A DNA stretch of 64,000 nt, taken from positions 186,001-250,000 of the forward strand of contig NZ_PVTK01000005.1 in NCBI RefSeq assembly GCF_003002925.1, given 5' to 3'. The stretch comes from Vreelandella songnenensis (GTDB taxonomy: Bacteria; Pseudomonadota; Gammaproteobacteria; Pseudomonadales; Halomonadaceae). Positions 21,426 through 30,753 of the stretch are shown here, in pieces. Numbering within the stretch: position 1 is the stretch's first letter; every line of letters starts with the position of its first letter. The position numbers and the translations under genes are program-made. The notes beneath the pieces were generated by a model. It was not told where the DNA came from. It did not search any database and saw only the letters and a list, made by a program, of their open reading frames with translations.

Positions 21426-22637
21426 TTACAGATCCACCTGCCCTTTCGTGGTGAAGGTGCCATTCTCGACCGCCATTTCCACGACCACGCCGGGCACGTC
21501 GCCATTGTCATCGAACTCATGGGAGCCGGAGGCGCCTTCATAATTGATCTCGGTGCCGGCGGCAATCAGCTCGACCGCTTTTTCCCACTCGCCGGGCAGA
21601 ATCACCTCACCTGGGGCGCTCGAAACGCTGCGCAGGGCATCGACCAGGCCTTCACGCTCGGCGCTGCCGTTCTGCTCGATGGCCAGCGCCAGCAGGAAGG
21701 CGGCGTCATAGGCCTGAGCGGCAAACACGGCGCTGGGGTCGAACCCGGCAGCTTCGGCGGCGTCATTGAAAATCGGCGTGCCGGGAAGGTCCGGACTGCC
21801 CGGGCGGGTGGCGATCATGCCGTCGAGCACGTCGGCGCCAATGGCTTCGATCAGGCTGTCACCCACCATGCCGTCGGCCCCCACATACTGGGTGAACATG
21901 CCGCTTTCATAGGCCTGGCGAAGCACGGTCTGGCCGGAGGTGTCGGCATAGGCCAATACCACCAGCGTATCCACACCGCTTGCCGACAGCGAACCCAGCT
22001 CCGAGCGGTAGTCGGCGCGGTTATCCTCGTGGGCCAGGTTCTCGGCAATATCGCCGCCGCCGGCTTCAAAGGCGGCGCTGAAAGCATCGGAAAGGCCGCG
22101 GCCGTAGTCGTTGTTGACGAAGGTAACCGCCACCGCGTCGATGCCTTTATCCAGCAGCAGCTTGGCCAGGATCTCGCCCTGGAAGGCGTCGGAAGGCACG
22201 GTGCGGAATACCAGGTCGTTATCGTCAAGTTCGGTGACCGCAGGCGCCGTGGAGGCGGGTGACACCATCACCACGCCCCCCGGAATGGCCGCGTTGTTGG
22301 CCGCGGCAATCGTGGCACCGGTGCACAGCGCGCCGACAATCGCGGTGACCTGCTCGGAATTGACCATGCGGTCGGCGGCGTTGGAGGCCGCCGAGGCATC
22401 AGAGCAGGTGGTATCGCCTGATGGCATGGAAAGTGTCTGGCCGCCGAGTATCCCGCCCTGCTCGTTGACCTGTGCAACGGCCAGCTTGGCGCCTTCAAAA
22501 ATGGGCGGCGTCAGGCTCTCGATTCCCCCGGTAAAACCACCCAGAAAGCCAATCTTGACCTCTTCTGCCTGTGCAAACCCTGCCAGGGCAAGTGAAGAGG
22601 CCGCAACGGCGGTGGCTAATGCGCGTTTATTGATCAT
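21426..22637 (-). CDS. Periplasmic substrate-binding protein of LIV/HAAT importer
   Basis: Receptor expected to feed the adjacent importer, 403 residues from ATG 22637. The signal peptide MINKRALATAVAASSLALAG ends at AQA before EEVKIG. Type I binding fold: VKIGFLGGFTGGIESLTPP at the start, a likely disulfide pair (DTTCSD ... GALCTG) as in LivJ, and VSPASTAPAV. It is transcribed convergently to the permease and ATPase genes, so its level can be set independently. Ligand unknown. Confidence 0.92.
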   Translation of the reverse strand: MINKRALATAVAASSLALAGFAQAEEVKIGFLGGFTGGIESLTPPIFEGAKLAVAQVNEQGGILGGQTLSMPSGDTTCSDASAASNAADRMVNSEQVTAIVGALCTGATIAAANNAAIPGGVVMVSPASTAPAVTELDDNDLVFRTVPSDAFQGEILAKLLLDKGIDAVAVTFVNNDYGRGLSDAFSAAFEAGGGDIAENLAHEDNRADYRSELGSLSASGVDTLVVLAYADTSGQTVLRQAYESGMFTQYVGADGMVGDSLIEAIGADVLDGMIATRPGSPDLPGTPIFNDAAEAAGFDPSAVFAAQAYDAAFLLALAIEQNGSAEREGLVDALRSVSSAPGEVILPGEWEKAVELIAAGTEINYEGASGSHEFDDNGDVPGVVVEMAVENGTFTTKGQVDL

Positions 22638-22756
22638 ATTGTTCGTCGCTCCCAATGAGGTAAACATTCCCGCGCCGTGCGCGGAAACTTTATCTAATCT
22701 GGAACCACTGCGCCAAAAACACAAGCAACGCTTTCTAACGCTGCTTTGATGTTGAC

Positions 22757-24325
22757 CTACAGCCAGCGCTCAAGCCGGAAGGTATGGCTGATCCAAGCAT
22801 TGAAATGCCGCCACAGACTGCCAGGCTCTTCTGTCAGCAGGCGTGGCTCGCCGTCGTGCTCCAGCTCCCAATTCACATGGCCAGCGTCATCCAGCACCAC
22901 GTGATAGCTGATGGCCGGGTCACGGCCGATCTCCACCAGCTCGTCGAAAGCCGCCATCAGCGTTGCGCTTTTCACCAGCACGCCGACCTCGGTATTCCAC
23001 AGCACCGAGCGCGGGTCAACATTGAAGGAGCCGACAAACAGCTGGTCATCAAAGCTGATGGCCTTGATATGCAGGGCGGACGCCGAGGCACCGGGCACAC
23101 GCATCTCGTTTTCGGCATCTACCTCGTCGGCCTCCTGCTCCGGGCGCAGCTCGTAGAGCGTGACACCGTGCTCTAGAAGCGTTTGCCGCCAGGGGGCGTA
23201 GGCACCGTGCACGACGGCAGCATCGGTGGACTCAAGCGAATTGGTGATCACCTCTACCGCCACCCCCTGATCAGCCAGGTGGGTCAGGCGCTCGACGCCG
23301 TCTTCGGTGGGCACAAAGTAGGCGGAAATCAGCGTCAGCCGTTCGCTGGTCTGGGTATTGGCCGTCAGATCGCCCAGCAGCGTGGTCTGCCAGTCCGGGG
23401 CGCCGCTTTCGGCAAGCTTGCCCGGTGCATCCCACAGCGCCTGGCCTTCGCCCCAGTGGAGCGTCTCCCAGGGCGGCGCCTCGCGCGACTGCTGGCGCAG
23501 CTCGGAAAAGTAGGCGGAATCGGCGTTATCATCCAGCCACTCGTCAAGCTCACTCTGAAGCGCCTGCCAGGCGTCGTCCGCCACCTGGTGATAGCGCTCG
23601 ATGGGCTGGGCCAGGCCATGGTTCCAGTAAAGATCGAAGCTTCTGGAGAGCTCCGGCACCACCTCGCCCACGGTAACCAGATCCAGGTCGGCGAAGTTGC
23701 GCGCATCGTTGGCGTCGAAATACTCGTCACCCAGATTGCGCCCCCCCACAATCGCCACGCTGTTGTCGGCGATCCAGAGCTTGTTGTGCATGCGCCGGTG
23801 CTGCTGGGCTGGGTTGGTGATCGACGCCAGTACCCGCGTCACCAGGTGGCCCCGGCCCACCGCTACCGGATTGTAGACCCGCACATGAATACCCGGGTGG
23901 CTTGCCAGGGCAGCCAGGCGCTCGCCCTGGCCGACTGCGCCGATGTCATCTACCAGCAGCCGCACCCGTACGCCCTCTTCGGCGGCCTTGAGCAGGCGTG
24001 ACAGCACCAGGTTGGTGGTCTGCCCCTCGCCCAGCAGATAGGTCTGGATATCCAGCTCGCGCTGGGTCTGCTGGATAAGCCCGGCGCGCACGGCAAAGGC
24101 CTCCTTGCCGTTGGCCAGCATGCCAAAGCCGTCCGGCTCGCTCTGGGCAGCCAGCACCTGTTCAACCTGCCCGCCCAGCCAGGTCTGCCGGGCCTCCTCC
24201 AGGGTCAGGGCCGTCTGGTGTTCGCGCACCACCGCGTGAGTACAACCGGCAAGCAGCAGACAAAGCGCCAGCCAGCCAAGCCAGCGCGACCACTCACGGG
24301 CACTAGGCATGGTCGCTGTCATCAC
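22757..24325 (-). CDS. Phospholipase D-family lipoprotein, cardiolipin synthase C-like
   Basis: Two-HKD phospholipase D superfamily enzyme, 522 residues, probably making cardiolipin at the membrane. Both catalytic motifs are intact: HNKLWIAD then GGRNLGDEYFD in the first half, and HIKAISFD then GSFNVDPRS in the second. The N-terminus carries a lipoprotein signal (LALCLLLAGC), so it is likely a lipoprotein, unusual next to classical ClsA/B. ATGs at 24325, 24322 and 24310 are all possible starts. All overlap the upstream small membrane gene. Confidence 0.88.
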   Translation of the reverse strand: MMTATMPSAREWSRWLGWLALCLLLAGCTHAVVREHQTALTLEEARQTWLGGQVEQVLAAQSEPDGFGMLANGKEAFAVRAGLIQQTQRELDIQTYLLGEGQTTNLVLSRLLKAAEEGVRVRLLVDDIGAVGQGERLAALASHPGIHVRVYNPVAVGRGHLVTRVLASITNPAQQHRRMHNKLWIADNSVAIVGGRNLGDEYFDANDARNFADLDLVTVGEVVPELSRSFDLYWNHGLAQPIERYHQVADDAWQALQSELDEWLDDNADSAYFSELRQQSREAPPWETLHWGEGQALWDAPGKLAESGAPDWQTTLLGDLTANTQTSERLTLISAYFVPTEDGVERLTHLADQGVAVEVITNSLESTDAAVVHGAYAPWRQTLLEHGVTLYELRPEQEADEVDAENEMRVPGASASALHIKAISFDDQLFVGSFNVDPRSVLWNTEVGVLVKSATLMAAFDELVEIGRDPAISYHVVLDDAGHVNWELEHDGEPRLLTEEPGSLWRHFNAWISHTFRLERWL

Positions 24326-24545
24326 GCCGTGCGGCGCGCTGTTTACGCAACCGGTTACGGCGATACACCCGCACCAGGGCGATAGCCAGGGCGGCGGCCA
24401 GCATCAGGCCAAGCGTCACGCCCTGCCAGGGCCGTGCGGCATCGCCCAGCACAGTCTCAAGCGTGATGACGACGATCAGGCCCAATGCCTGGGAGCCAAT
24501 GGCCAGCGCACGCAGGACATCAAAGGCGGGTTGAGGCATAGACAA
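24303..24545 (-). CDS. Small two-helix membrane protein
   Basis: 80 residues, function not recognised. Two hydrophobic segments (residues ~11-33 and ~41-60) are followed by a highly basic tail (RVYRRNRLRKQRAARRDD). Its 3' end overlaps the start of the phospholipase D-family gene by up to 23 bases, implying coupled translation. The basic tail would face the cytoplasm by the positive-inside rule (inference). Confidence 0.7.
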   Translation of the reverse strand: MSMPQPAFDVLRALAIGSQALGLIVVITLETVLGDAARPWQGVTLGLMLAAALAIALVRVYRRNRLRKQRAARRDDSDHA

Positions 24546-24605
24546 ACTCCGTAAAAGACAGCTCTCGTGATATGGTCTCTAGTGTACCTGCTTATTGGAA
24601 AGACC

Positions 24606-25409
24606 ATGAATGCCATCGCCCTTGGGCCGCTGTTGATTTCGTTACCCAGGCTTTACGCCATTGGCTGCGCGCTGCTGCTGTGGCTGGCCGCTCGCTACTT
24701 GCTGCGCCTGCCGTCGGCGGCCCGGCAGCGCTGGTTTACCGGGCTGGTCATCGCCTGGCTGGTCGGCGCGCGCATCGCGCATATTACCCTTCATGGGGAG
24801 AGCTATAGCGCCACGCCCCTAGACACGCTCAAGCTCTGGCAGCCGGGCTATCACGGCATCGGCGGGCTGCTGGCGGGGCTTCTCTGGAGTGTTTTTGCGC
24901 TGCGCAAGCACCTTCTTGCCCTGCTCGGCAGTACCGCGCTGCTGCTTGGCGCCTCTGGTGTGTGGCTTGTTTTGATGACGGTGTCGCCGCTGGGCGGCAC
25001 GTCTGACATCAGCCGGATACCCGAACTCAGCCTGGAAAACCTGGAGGGCGAAGAGGTCTATCTGCCCGCGCTTGTGGAGGGCAGCGAGCGGGTCGTGGTC
25101 AACCTGTGGGCCACCTGGTGCCCACCGTGCCGGCGGGAAATGCCGCTGCTCGAAGAGATGGCCGGGCATGAAGGAGTGACCGTTGCCGTCATCAACCAAG
25201 GCGAGGATCTGCTGCCCATCGTGCGTTATTTGGACGCAGAAGGACTCACCTTTACCCACGCCCTGCGCGACCCAGGCCAACAGCTGATGGCACTGTTTGA
25301 AGCCCCCGGCCTACCCACCACCGTACTTTTCGATGGCCAGGGCAATACCCTGGATATACATGTAGGCGAGCTTACCCGCGCCCACCTTGAGCGCTGGCTG
25401 GAAGATTGA
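24606..25409 (+). CDS. Membrane-anchored TlpA-like thioredoxin with half-Lgt membrane domain
   Basis: 267 residues from ATG 24606 (MNAIALGPLL), which GGAAAG precedes. Residues ~1-125 are membrane-spanning and match the front half of prolipoprotein diacylglyceryl transferase (GARIAHI ... PLDTLKLWQPGYHGIGGLLAG). The later Lgt catalytic region with the conserved Arg/Asn is absent. Residues ~137-267 are a TlpA/DsbE-type thioredoxin fold with NLWATWCPPC (CPPC at 172-175) and cis-Pro loop GLPTTVLF. Predicted periplasmic thiol-disulfide reductase; partner unknown. Divergent from the small membrane gene. Confidence 0.85.
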   Translation: MNAIALGPLLISLPRLYAIGCALLLWLAARYLLRLPSAARQRWFTGLVIAWLVGARIAHITLHGESYSATPLDTLKLWQPGYHGIGGLLAGLLWSVFALRKHLLALLGSTALLLGASGVWLVLMTVSPLGGTSDISRIPELSLENLEGEEVYLPALVEGSERVVVNLWATWCPPCRREMPLLEEMAGHEGVTVAVINQGEDLLPIVRYLDAEGLTFTHALRDPGQQLMALFEAPGLPTTVLFDGQGNTLDIHVGELTRAHLERWLED

Positions 25410-25524
25410 CGGCGATACTCCTTAATCCCCCGCCGCCTTTGCGTTAGAATCCCCCGCCCTACTGCTGCCGATGGCGCGCCCTCGGCAGCGTATGACCCGT
25501 TTTTGTAGACTTCCCCGAGGCATC

Positions 25525-28470
25525 ATGAGCGATTTTTCTCCCGGCCAGCGCTGGATTAGCGACGGCGAAGCCGAGCTTGGGCTTGGCACCGTGCTTAACT
25601 GCGACGCCCGTAGCGTTACCATCTTGTTCAGTGCCAGCCAGGAAACCCGTACCTATAACACCCGCCAGGCGCCACTGACCCGGGTGATGTTCGGCAGCGG
25701 CGACCGGGTACTGTCCGCCGACGGCTGGCAGATGATCGTTGATGACAGCAAAGAGTCTCACGGCCTGATCACCTACATTGGTGAAGACAGCGAAGGCGCG
25801 CTGCGCGAGCTGCCCGAAGCCAAGCTTGCCGACACCATGCAGTTCGACCAGGCCCGCGACCGGCTGCTGACAGGCCAGGTGGATCGCAACGACTGGTTCG
25901 ACCTACGCTTTCGCACCCTGCACCACTTTCAGCGCATCGAGCAGCACAGCGCGCTGGGCTTTGCCGGGCCGCGCATCGACCTGATCCCCCACCAGCTGTA
26001 TATCGCCGATGAAGTGGCCCGGCGTCACGCGCCTCGGGTGCTGCTGGCCGACGAAGTGGGCCTGGGCAAGACCATCGAAGCCGGGCTGATTCTGCACCGT
26101 CTGCTGCTGGCCGGGCGCGTCGAGCGCGCGCTGATTCTGGTGCCCGACAGCCTCACCCACCAGTGGCTGGTGGAACTGCTGCGCCGCTTCTCGCTCAACG
26201 TCAGCCTGCTCGACGAACACCAGAGCCAGGCCCACGGCAGCGCCAACCCGTTCGAAAGTGCCCAACTGGTACTGGCAAGCCAGGGCTGGCTGTTTGCCAA
26301 CATTCATCGTCAGGATCAGGCGCTCGCCAGCCGTTTCGACCTGCTGATTGTCGATGAGGCGCACCACCTGGACTGGAGCAGCGAAGGCAGCGGCCCGGGC
26401 TATCAGTGCGTCGAGCAGCTCGCGGCGGAAATTCCCGGCCTGCTGCTGCTGACCGCCACCCCCGAACAGATGGGTATCGAAAGTCACTTTGCCCGCCTGC
26501 GCCTGCTCGACGGCGAGCGCTACCACGACCTGGAGCGCTTCAAGGACGAGGAGCGCCACTACGCCGGCGTAGCCAGCGCCATTGACGCCCTGGATGAGCT
26601 GCCCGCTGCGCCGGATGCCCGCGCCCGCGTCGAGGCCGTCGCCGACGACCGCGACAGCCAGGCGCTGCTGGCCACACTCTGCAACCCGGAAGCCAGTACC
26701 GAGCAGCAGGACGCCGCCCGCCTTCAGCTGCGCGACGCCCTGCTTGACCGCCACGGCACCGGCCGGGTGATGTTCCGCAACAGCCGCCGTCACGTAGGTG
26801 GCTTCCCCGAGCGGCGCCTGCACCTGGCGCCTCTGGAGCTGCCGTCGGCCTACCGCCGGGTGGTGCGTCGTCTGGAGCGCGACGACGACTATCTTGACGA
26901 GCTGTTGATCGAAACCGGCATGGATCATCCGGATGTACTGATCTACCCGGATGCCATGTATCGCGAGCTCAGCAACGACCCGCTCAATGGCGAGGCCTGG
27001 TGGCATATCGATCCGCGGGTCAACTGGCTGCTCGAGAAACTCAGCGACGACAGCGACACCGGCTTTGCCAACGACAAGGTGCTGGTGATTGCCCACCATC
27101 GCGAAACCGCCGAAGGCATCGCCGAAGGGCTGCGCGTACTGGGCGGCTATCAGGCGCCGGTCTTTCATGAAGGGCTGTCGCTGGTGGAGCGTGACCGCGC
27201 CGCGGCCGCCTTCGCCGATGAGGAAGAAGGCGTTCAGGTGCTCGTCTGTTCGGAAATCGGCTCGGAGGGGCGCAACTTCCAGTTCTGCCGCCATCTGGTC
27301 ATGTTCGATATGCCCCAGCACCCGGACCAGCTGGAGCAGCGCATTGGCCGCCTGGACCGTATCGGCCAGAAGCATGCCATCGAACTCCACGCCCCGACCT
27401 TTATCGGCAGCCCCGGCGAGCGCCTGCTGCGCTGGTATCACGAAGGCATGGATGCGTTCAGCGCGCCCCACGGCATCGGCAGCGATCTGTTCGAAGCCTT
27501 TGGCGATGCCCTGGCGGATGCGCTTTTAGATGATGAAACGCTGGATGAAATCATCGAAGAGACCCGGGAGATGTTTACCGCCAAGCTTGCCGAGCGCGAT
27601 GCGGGCCGCAACCGTCTGCTGGAGCTCAATGCCTGCCGCCCGGCCCGTGCCCAGGAAGTCATTGATGCCGTGCGCGAACTTGACGAAGACGCCGCGCTGC
27701 CACGCTATGTCGAACGTGCCCTGGACGTATTTGGCGTCGACAGCCAGGAGATCGGCAAGGGGCTTTTCCACCTTCAGCCCAGCCAGCACATGCTGGACGG
27801 ACTGCCGGGACTGGTGAAGGGTGAGGAGGGTTTTACCGCCACCTACAGCCGCGCCCAGGCGCTGGCCCGCGACGATATCCATCGGCTTTCCTGGGAGCAC
27901 CCGCTGCTGCGCGAAATGATGGGTCGCGTGCTGGATGGCACCATGGGCAACACGGCCCTGGCCCTGTTGCGCCACCCCTCCATCCCCAGCGGCCGGCTGA
28001 TGGCGGAGCTTGTGTTCCGCACCCACTGCCCGGCGCCCCGCTCGCTGCATCTCAACCGCTTCTTGCCGCCCACCGCTGTGCGCGTGCTGCTGGATGAATC
28101 CGGCGCCAACCTGACCAGCAAGATCTCGTTCACCGGCCTGGGCAAGAACCTGCAAAAGGTCAACAAGTCGCTGGCCCGGGACTTGATCAAGAGCCGTCAC
28201 GACCAGCTGCGCGAGCTGCTGAGCCAGGGGGAAGGCGAGGCAGAGCGCGAACTGCCGAGTATCGTGGAAGCCGCCGAGACGCGCATGCGCAGCCAGCTGG
28301 ATGCCGAGCTTGCCCGCCTGACCGCACTTGCCGAGCACAATCCGTCGGTGCGTGATGAGGAGCTTGCAGCGCTGAAGCAGGAGCGCGTAGCGCTGAGCGA
28401 GGCGATCGAGAATACCCGGCTGCGTCTGGACTCCGTTCGGGTCATCATTACCGTGGACCCGAACGCCTGA
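25525..28470 (+). CDS. rapA: RNA polymerase-associated ATPase RapA (HepA)
   Basis: SWI2/SNF2-family translocase that recycles RNA polymerase, 981 residues (968 in E. coli). ATG 25525 (MSDFSPGQRWISDGEAELGLG) is preceded by GAGG. Tudor-like N-terminus, then Walker A ADEVGLGKTIEAGLIL, DEAH box VDEAHHL, TATPEQMG, and motif VI QRIGRLDRIGQKH. The C-terminal ~450 residues form the RapA-specific region. A CTGCCGA/TCGGCAG hairpin (25465-25488) lies in the 115-base upstream gap. Confidence 0.97.
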   Translation: MSDFSPGQRWISDGEAELGLGTVLNCDARSVTILFSASQETRTYNTRQAPLTRVMFGSGDRVLSADGWQMIVDDSKESHGLITYIGEDSEGALRELPEAKLADTMQFDQARDRLLTGQVDRNDWFDLRFRTLHHFQRIEQHSALGFAGPRIDLIPHQLYIADEVARRHAPRVLLADEVGLGKTIEAGLILHRLLLAGRVERALILVPDSLTHQWLVELLRRFSLNVSLLDEHQSQAHGSANPFESAQLVLASQGWLFANIHRQDQALASRFDLLIVDEAHHLDWSSEGSGPGYQCVEQLAAEIPGLLLLTATPEQMGIESHFARLRLLDGERYHDLERFKDEERHYAGVASAIDALDELPAAPDARARVEAVADDRDSQALLATLCNPEASTEQQDAARLQLRDALLDRHGTGRVMFRNSRRHVGGFPERRLHLAPLELPSAYRRVVRRLERDDDYLDELLIETGMDHPDVLIYPDAMYRELSNDPLNGEAWWHIDPRVNWLLEKLSDDSDTGFANDKVLVIAHHRETAEGIAEGLRVLGGYQAPVFHEGLSLVERDRAAAAFADEEEGVQVLVCSEIGSEGRNFQFCRHLVMFDMPQHPDQLEQRIGRLDRIGQKHAIELHAPTFIGSPGERLLRWYHEGMDAFSAPHGIGSDLFEAFGDALADALLDDETLDEIIEETREMFTAKLAERDAGRNRLLELNACRPARAQEVIDAVRELDEDAALPRYVERALDVFGVDSQEIGKGLFHLQPSQHMLDGLPGLVKGEEGFTATYSRAQALARDDIHRLSWEHPLLREMMGRVLDGTMGNTALALLRHPSIPSGRLMAELVFRTHCPAPRSLHLNRFLPPTAVRVLLDESGANLTSKISFTGLGKNLQKVNKSLARDLIKSRHDQLRELLSQGEGEAERELPSIVEAAETRMRSQLDAELARLTALAEHNPSVRDEELAALKQERVALSEAIENTRLRLDSVRVIITVDPNA

Positions 28471-28486
28471 CCCCTGGGGCTATCCG

Positions 28487-29389
28487 TTAAAGAATGGCCG
28501 CAAGTGCCCTGTCGAGCGTGGGATAGTGAAATTCGAACCCCGCCTCGGCAAGGCGTGCCGGGCGCATATCGGCCCCGGTCAGCAGCAGCCGGGACATTTC
28601 CCCAAGGCCCGCCTTCAAGACAAAGGCGGGTACCGGGAAAATGGCCGGGCGGTGCAGCTGGCCGGCCAGCGTCCTGGTAAATTCGGCGTTGGTGACCGGA
28701 TGCGGGGCGCTGCCATTGAATACCCCGCTTAACGCATCGTGTTCCAGCAGAAAGATAATCGCGGCCACCAGGTCATCGCGATGAATCCACGGCATGAACT
28801 GCTTACCGCTGCCAAAACGCCCGCCCAGGCCCATCTTGAACGGGGGCAGCATCTTCTCGAGCGTGCCTCCCCCGCTGTCCAGCACAAGCCCCGTGCGCAG
28901 AATCGCCAGACGCACACCGAGTTCTTCTACCGGTTCAGCAGCAGCTTCCCACTTGGCGCATAGCCGATGGGCAAACTCGTCGTGGGGAGCGGTTTCTTCG
29001 GTGACGACGCGCTTGCCCTGATCACCGTAATAACCCATCGCAGAGCCGCTGATCATGACCTTGGGGACCGGCTGGCCGCTGGCCTTGAGCTGCTCGCACA
29101 GCGTGACCAGTTGATGGGTGGCCTTGGTGCGTGACTCGACCAGGCGTTTTTTCTGCGCCTCGCTCCAGCGCTTGCCGGCAATCGATTCGCCGGCCAGATT
29201 GACGATGGCCTGTGGCGGGGCATCCATGAAGCCGAGCGCGCTGTCACGAATATCACACCCGTCAGGCAGCTTCTCCCGCGCCTTGTCCGGATGACGCGAC
29301 ACCACCTGTACCGCGTGGCCAAGCGCCAGCAGCTTTTCGCAAAGACGCTGGCCGACAAAACCGCTGCCGCCTGTTATCAGTACACGCAT
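28487..29389 (-). CDS. NAD-dependent epimerase-like protein (TIGR01777/YfcH family)
   Basis: Extended short-chain dehydrogenase-like protein, 300 residues from ATG 29389 with AGGAG upstream. Rossmann motif ITGGSGFVGQRL, family stretch NLAGESIAGKRW, active-site region SGSAMGYYGD, and a C-terminal DUF1731-like part (FPVPAFVLKAGLGEMSRLLL). Substrate not known for the family. It diverges from the LitR-like regulator across a 392-base AT-rich gap, and family members occur in light-induced gene sets with photolyase in other proteobacteria (inference). Confidence 0.9.
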   Translation of the reverse strand: MRVLITGGSGFVGQRLCEKLLALGHAVQVVSRHPDKAREKLPDGCDIRDSALGFMDAPPQAIVNLAGESIAGKRWSEAQKKRLVESRTKATHQLVTLCEQLKASGQPVPKVMISGSAMGYYGDQGKRVVTEETAPHDEFAHRLCAKWEAAAEPVEELGVRLAILRTGLVLDSGGGTLEKMLPPFKMGLGGRFGSGKQFMPWIHRDDLVAAIIFLLEHDALSGVFNGSAPHPVTNAEFTRTLAGQLHRPAIFPVPAFVLKAGLGEMSRLLLTGADMRPARLAEAGFEFHYPTLDRALAAIL

Positions 29390-29781
29390 GGTGTCACTCC
29401 TGTTGATAGACGCTTTCGGGCAAATAGAACCGCGTACACTACCTATACACTGCAAACGCCGCATGTTTACCCAAAGTAGCTTTAGTAGTATCCCTGTAGA
29501 ACCTGGCTATTTTATCAACATAGGTTACGAACGGCTTATAAACCAATCGTTCCATTAACATCACGTACTTAGAACATATTTTAAATCTTGCTTGAATTGA
29601 CTTTAAATCCAAAGGTTGTACCGGATAGCGACAAGTTGTACAAATAGGGCTAGGATAGACGTACTTCAATTACGTTTATTCAAGCGATACACGATATGGA
29701 TTGTGAAACAACTTCGCCGCATCGCGCCCCAAGAGCGCTTAGCTTTATGCGGTTTGAGTCAACCAAGAGGCAAAGGCGCCC
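29390..29781. promoter_or_regulatory. AT-rich divergent intergenic region with repeated TTGTAC
   Basis: 392 bases without a convincing gene. It is visibly AT-rich against its surroundings, especially 29480-29700. TTGTAC occurs at 29616-29621 and 29636-29641, exactly 20 bases (two helical turns) apart. TACACT occurs at 29435-29440 and 29446-29451, 11 bases apart, near the epimerase start. These are plausible sites for the adjacent MerR/LitR-type regulator. A 76-codon reading frame on the minus strand (29439-29669) has no recognisable features and is not called. Confidence 0.5.
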
Positions 29782-30702
29782 ATGAGTAGCAAGGCGACCC
29801 ATCCACCCGATACTCCGCTCTATCCGATTCGGGAAGTTTCCCGTTTGACGGGTGTGAACTCGGTCACCCTGCGCGCCTGGGAGCGACGCTACGGCCTGAT
29901 TCGTCCTAAACGCACGCCAAAAGGCCACCGTTTATATGCTCAGGACGATATCGCGCGCATCGAGCGCATTCTTCAGTGGCTCAATCGCGGCGTGCCGGTC
30001 AGCCAGGTCGTGGACCTGCTCGACCAGCCCGAAACCATCGAAGCGCCAGCCCCGGATGCAGGCGACTGGTTAAGCCAGCGTCAGCAGCTGCAGGCCGTTA
30101 TAGAAGCGCTGGATCTGCCCAAGCTCGAGATGCTCTATCACCAGAGTCTGGCGCTTTATCCGTTGAGCGTTGCCGTCAACGAGCTGTGGCAGCCGGTACT
30201 GATGGCGCTGGAAACCAAGTGGGCCATACAGCCGGACAATCTGGTGCGCCGCACGCTGGAAGCGTTCTTGCGCAGTCAGGTAGGCACCCGCCTGCACTAC
30301 GCCAATCAGTCCACACGCGGCCCTCTGATACTGCTTAACGCCATGCCCGATGACCCCGGCCCCCTCTGGGTGCTGATGGCTGCCTTGATGGCCAGCGAGC
30401 AGGGTTACCGCGTTCAGATGCTGGATCACTCCCTGCCGCTTGAAGACCTGCCACAGGCCGTGGCTCGCCTTCACTCCTCCATGGTGCTGTTGACCAGCGG
30501 CCAACGGGAGAGCGATAGCTTCATTCATACGGCGCTTCCCAACGCCGCTGAGGCGCTCAACGTGCCGCTTGGCGTATGCGGTGCCGTGGCCAGGCTGCGC
30601 GATAGCGAATTGCGCAGTGGTCCTGTACATACCCTGGGTGATGACCTGCCCCAGGCGATTGCGCGTCTCAGGCCGCTGCTGCGTGAGTCGGGCGTGCTGT
30701 AA
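29782..30702 (+). CDS. MerR-family LitR/CarH-like regulator with non-canonical B12-type domain
   Basis: 306 residues. Residues ~14-80 are a MerR winged helix (YPIREVSRLTGVNSVTLRAWE, RRYGLIRPKRTPKGHRLY). Residues ~100-300 resemble the helical bundle and Rossmann-like cobalamin-binding parts of CarH/LitR light sensors, including EQGYRVQMLDHSLP. The cobalamin signature DxHxxG reads DDPGPL at 190-195, with no His and no Gly, and the bundle EH motif is also missing. It therefore probably does not bind adenosylcobalamin. It resembles class II LitR proteins of Pseudomonas, which work without B12. Photolyase follows 51 bases later. Confidence 0.85.
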   Translation: MSSKATHPPDTPLYPIREVSRLTGVNSVTLRAWERRYGLIRPKRTPKGHRLYAQDDIARIERILQWLNRGVPVSQVVDLLDQPETIEAPAPDAGDWLSQRQQLQAVIEALDLPKLEMLYHQSLALYPLSVAVNELWQPVLMALETKWAIQPDNLVRRTLEAFLRSQVGTRLHYANQSTRGPLILLNAMPDDPGPLWVLMAALMASEQGYRVQMLDHSLPLEDLPQAVARLHSSMVLLTSGQRESDSFIHTALPNAAEALNVPLGVCGAVARLRDSELRSGPVHTLGDDLPQAIARLRPLLRESGVL

Positions 30703-30753
30703 ATATCTGTTGATCGGGCGCGAGCCCCGAGATTTGGCACTACCGGAGAGAAC

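Noticed and set aside
25903..27471. 522-codon minus-strand frame within rapA
   Set aside because: Antisense shadow; rapA motifs are intact on the plus strand.
29439..29669. 76-codon minus-strand frame in the litR/epimerase gap
   Set aside because: AT-rich, no domain or ribosome site; the region looks regulatory.
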